Source: Pristionchus mayeri (taxonomy: Eukaryota; Nematoda; Chromadorea; Rhabditida; Neodiplogasteridae). Taken from it: DNA of 64,000 nucleotides. Under the pieces are notes generated by a model that did not search any database, was not told the DNA's origin, and saw only the letters and a program-made list of their open reading frames with translations. Every line of letters starts with the position of its first letter. Position 1 is the first letter of the stretch. The DNA is taken from contig BTRK01000006.1 in assembly GCA_036245805.1 (NCBI GenBank), forward strand, positions 23,654,365-23,718,364, given 5' to 3'. The translations under genes and the position numbers were made by a program. Below are positions 61,601 to 64,000 of this stretch, in pieces.

Positions 61601-64000
61601 TACTTCCAACGTATTTACTCTCAGGTCCATTCGATTCCTCCTCCTCTTTCCGTCTCAATGGATTCCATCGATGATATCGAGAAGAGCATCGATGATGCTT
61701 TCGAAGAGGCACTCTCGCCAAGGGGAAGAAACATCGAGGTATCCAGAACATCGCTCTTCTTTCAGTGCACATTATTAAAGATTATCTTGCCCAAAGACCC
61801 ACGAGATCTCCTCTTCAGATCCGTCGCATTCCTTCTTCCTCTGTGGTTCGAGCTGAAGTCCATCGACACGATGAATCAGAGACTTATCCCCATCCAGAAT
61901 ATTCCTCTGAGACTCTCGAGGTACGCGAATGAGTAGATACATTGAAGCATATTCTACCATTCATTGAACGAAATTGGCTCTGAACTTATTATTGGAGGGA
62001 AGGGAGGGCGTCTATCGTTCCGTAACCAGTCTCCCATCAACCAGCGACACTACTAAGGTGAATATTTTGGGCTGTAACTTACTTCGTGAATATTATAAAA
62101 ATTGTGAGCATTTTTTATATGAATTCTTAATATTGTACTCTTATTACTGACAATACTCATACTTGTGAGGATGAAAGTAGAGAATGCATTTGAGGTCGTC
62201 TTCCCCCTCACTTCCCATGTGGAGGAACAACGATTCGTGACTTCAGCCAGTATCAGATTGGAGAAGAGTCTTCCCACTCCTGAGACTACTATGGAAAGGC
62301 ACACTGGAGTAGGGAACTTCTCCGAAAGAATGTACAATGAGTGACTCGTTCAGATGAGAAGAGAGTATGAATCGAGTGTCGATCCGTCCCTCCACTGGAT
62401 TCCCTCTTCGATTCCAGTGGAGAGAGTGACGATGAGGAAGAGATCTCGATCTGAAGGACCACTCGGATTACTCGAAGATGTGATGATGAGGGAAGAACAG
62501 GGTGAGCACGCACTGAATCAGAGCAATCAAATACAGTATTCGGAATGCATTGATCGATTTGAACTGAAAGATTTTTTAAAAGGATAAATGCATGTTTAGA
62601 ATTGTGTGATACTCGCAACTACCGCATGAGCTGGCATCCTTCCTCGGTACGAACTGATCTGGAAGACAGAGGATATCGAGGACACGAGGAGAGAATTAAC
62701 GGTGAGGATGAGCAACTTATGAAGTCATCGAACGGATGCTCTCAGGATCACTGACGACGACAGTTCGAGTAGCTGGATATTCATCGCCCAAGAGTGGAAG
62801 AAGCAGAGAAGGAAGAGAAAGGAGGAAGAAGGTAGAGAAGGAAGTGAATGGGGAATGCATCTTCATTCAACTGATGCGATATTACGGCAAAGTGACCGGC
62901 CCTAGTTCTTTTCAACAGATTGACTCACAATATATTCAAATGAAGGAACAAAGAAAGAAAATGTATTGTAGATCATTCGCAAGTCTAGAAATTCGATGTC
63001 ATCGTCGACTTCGAATGGGGAATCGACGTCGACGAGACCAGACGAGGAGGAAATGCTTGAGGTTGTTCAGAAATGGACAACTAATGAAGAACAACAATTT
63101 TCTTTAGGTGGAAGTGACGAAAAGACACATCATCTTGCGAGGTTCCTACAATCTCGTCGTTTCCAAGGTTTGTAATCGAAATTTTCCTTTGTGAAAGCAT
63201 AATCGTACCTCATTTTAATTATAAGAATGTATAAATATTAGCATTCTTGATTTTTGAGAGGTGTGAATTGCAGGAGGAACCCCTGGGTGTTCTCCTTCTT
63301 TCTCTCTCCGATGGTCAGCCAATCGTCCCCGCTGCTCTCGATTTCTCAGTCCTTCCCAAGCTGAAGAGACTCCTGAGGGAATGCATGACAAGAAGAGCGA
63401 GGAGGTTAGAATACATTTGAGCATGAAAGTGTAATCACGCATTCATGACCAATCGAACGGGTGAACAATTGAACGAAATAAGTGGATGAAATATCATACA
63501 TCTTAATTTTTTAATCGGGAACATAATGTATAATGTGTTGTTCGCTATGCATCTCTTTGTATTTTACCCAATCAGAATACTCGTGCCCCCCTTCATCTCC
63601 CCTTGCAGTGTGAGTATCCTCTCATCTCGTGGTGCATCTCTCCTCGAGATCTCCGATCCTGCCAACGAGAATATCAAGACTGTCTCTTCCGATCTCTTCC
63701 ATCCCATCAACAATCCAAGAGTGAGATCCACGTTTCAAACTTTTGATCCAAGTATAAATGTATAACAGGGGAAGGTGAATCTGTGCACTGCTGAGAATCG
63801 AGTTTGCGAGAAGGAAATGAGCAAGAAATTAGAGGTGAGCTCACTCTCAGCAAAATAGTTCATTTAGTGTAATTTAAAAACTTTATGGAAGGTTTCAATC
63901 TCTATATGGAAAGGTTGATACGAAAATAAACATATTATAGGAGATTCGTTTCCATCCCGACTCCCATCGATGGATGCTTCGATATACTGGACCAGGAGGA
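52648..64000 (+). CDS. Giant repetitive, largely disordered protein (C-terminus beyond window)
   Basis: At least 37 exons join in frame from ATG 52648 to the window edge, giving about 2,500 residues so far. Exon 18 alone (56849-60397) has 1,183 codons. The chain carries about 20 copies of [IV]-[DN]-[LIM]-[DE]-x-[VI]-F (VDIDQIFSG, IDLDHVFSG, ITLEEVFEG, VEIDMDAVF). Many are followed by a basic-charged [ID]L[SD]K[FY]xxRTLER motif (seven copies). Two cysteine motifs, CTCRAC (about 53101) and CNCQAC (about 55892), end related segments with AVF. Proline-rich PPPR clusters lie at 59810-60110 and K/E-rich coiled-coil-like stretches at 60840-61200. The C-terminal visible part (63111 onward) looks globular: HIILRGSYNLVVSK, then GVLLLSLSDGQPIVPAALDF. 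Composition is Ser/Pro/Glu-rich. No family recognised; a scaffold or adhesion-plaque role is speculation. Confidence 0.82.
57190..58500 (+). repeat. Tandem coding repeat, three units of about 445 bp
   Basis: The same 80-90-bp core (beginning AGTGGAGTTTCTACGGAACA) recurs at about 57416, 57866 and 58310 with only a few differences. The flanking blocks, encoding VPVIIAEG/EI, SSFPVFL-type strings and DPLDMDQVFNPS, recur with the same spacing. Each unit encodes about 148 residues. High nucleotide identity, including at silent sites, points to recent duplication or gene conversion within exon 18. Confidence 0.92.

Overview
This window is nuclear DNA from a nematode. It has compact genes with many short GT-AG introns and candidate 3' splice sites immediately in front of start codons, as expected for spliced-leader trans-splicing. 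It also has nematode-type gene families and small DNA transposons and long inverted repeats sitting in introns. The overall character suggests a Pristionchus-like diplogastrid, but that is inference. All gene models below were assembled by hand from splice sites and checked for reading-frame consistency exon by exon.

Region 1 (about 0.5-24 kb, all genes on the minus strand): a mariner relic, then a protein with three tandem nematode-type C2H2-like domains (350 aa). Next comes the 75-kDa subunit of mitochondrial complex I (NDUFS1, C. elegans nuo-5; 24 exons, 739 aa), the Golgi RING-like protein ZFPL1 (9 exons, 318 aa) and a menorin/FAM151 homologue (mnr-1-like; 16 exons, 537 aa). ZFPL1 and nuo-5 are close, same-strand neighbours and could form an operon. 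The introns of this block hold four different long inverted repeats of 1.0-1.6 kb.

Region 2 (about 24-32.5 kb): gene-poor, GA-rich sequence with one decayed mariner-size element and no gene that can be supported.

Region 3 (32.5-42 kb, plus strand): a secreted two-CUB-domain protein (299 aa) with an inverted pair of tRNA-Cys genes in one intron. It is followed by an acyl-CoA synthetase-like ANL protein (536 aa) that has lost the catalytic lysine and carries a TA-flanked MITE in an intron, then a secreted glycine-rich/cysteine-rich protein (253 aa).

Region 4 (41.9-49.2 kb, minus strand): a Ser/Thr/Pro-rich protein (411 aa), an element with 8-bp target-site duplications, a divergent ETS-domain transcription factor (360 aa) and a secreted His/Gly/Tyr-rich protein (143 aa).

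Region 5 (49.8-64 kb, plus strand): a possible tiny gene, then at least 37 exons of a giant, mostly disordered protein (about 2,500 aa visible, running off the window). It is built from about 20 copies of a short acidic-hydrophobic motif of the type [IV]-[DN]-[LIM]-[DE]-x-[VI]-F, alternating with R-[TS]-L-E-R motifs. It also contains a recent tandem expansion with a period of about 445 bp. No family could be assigned, and it is the best candidate here for undescribed biology.
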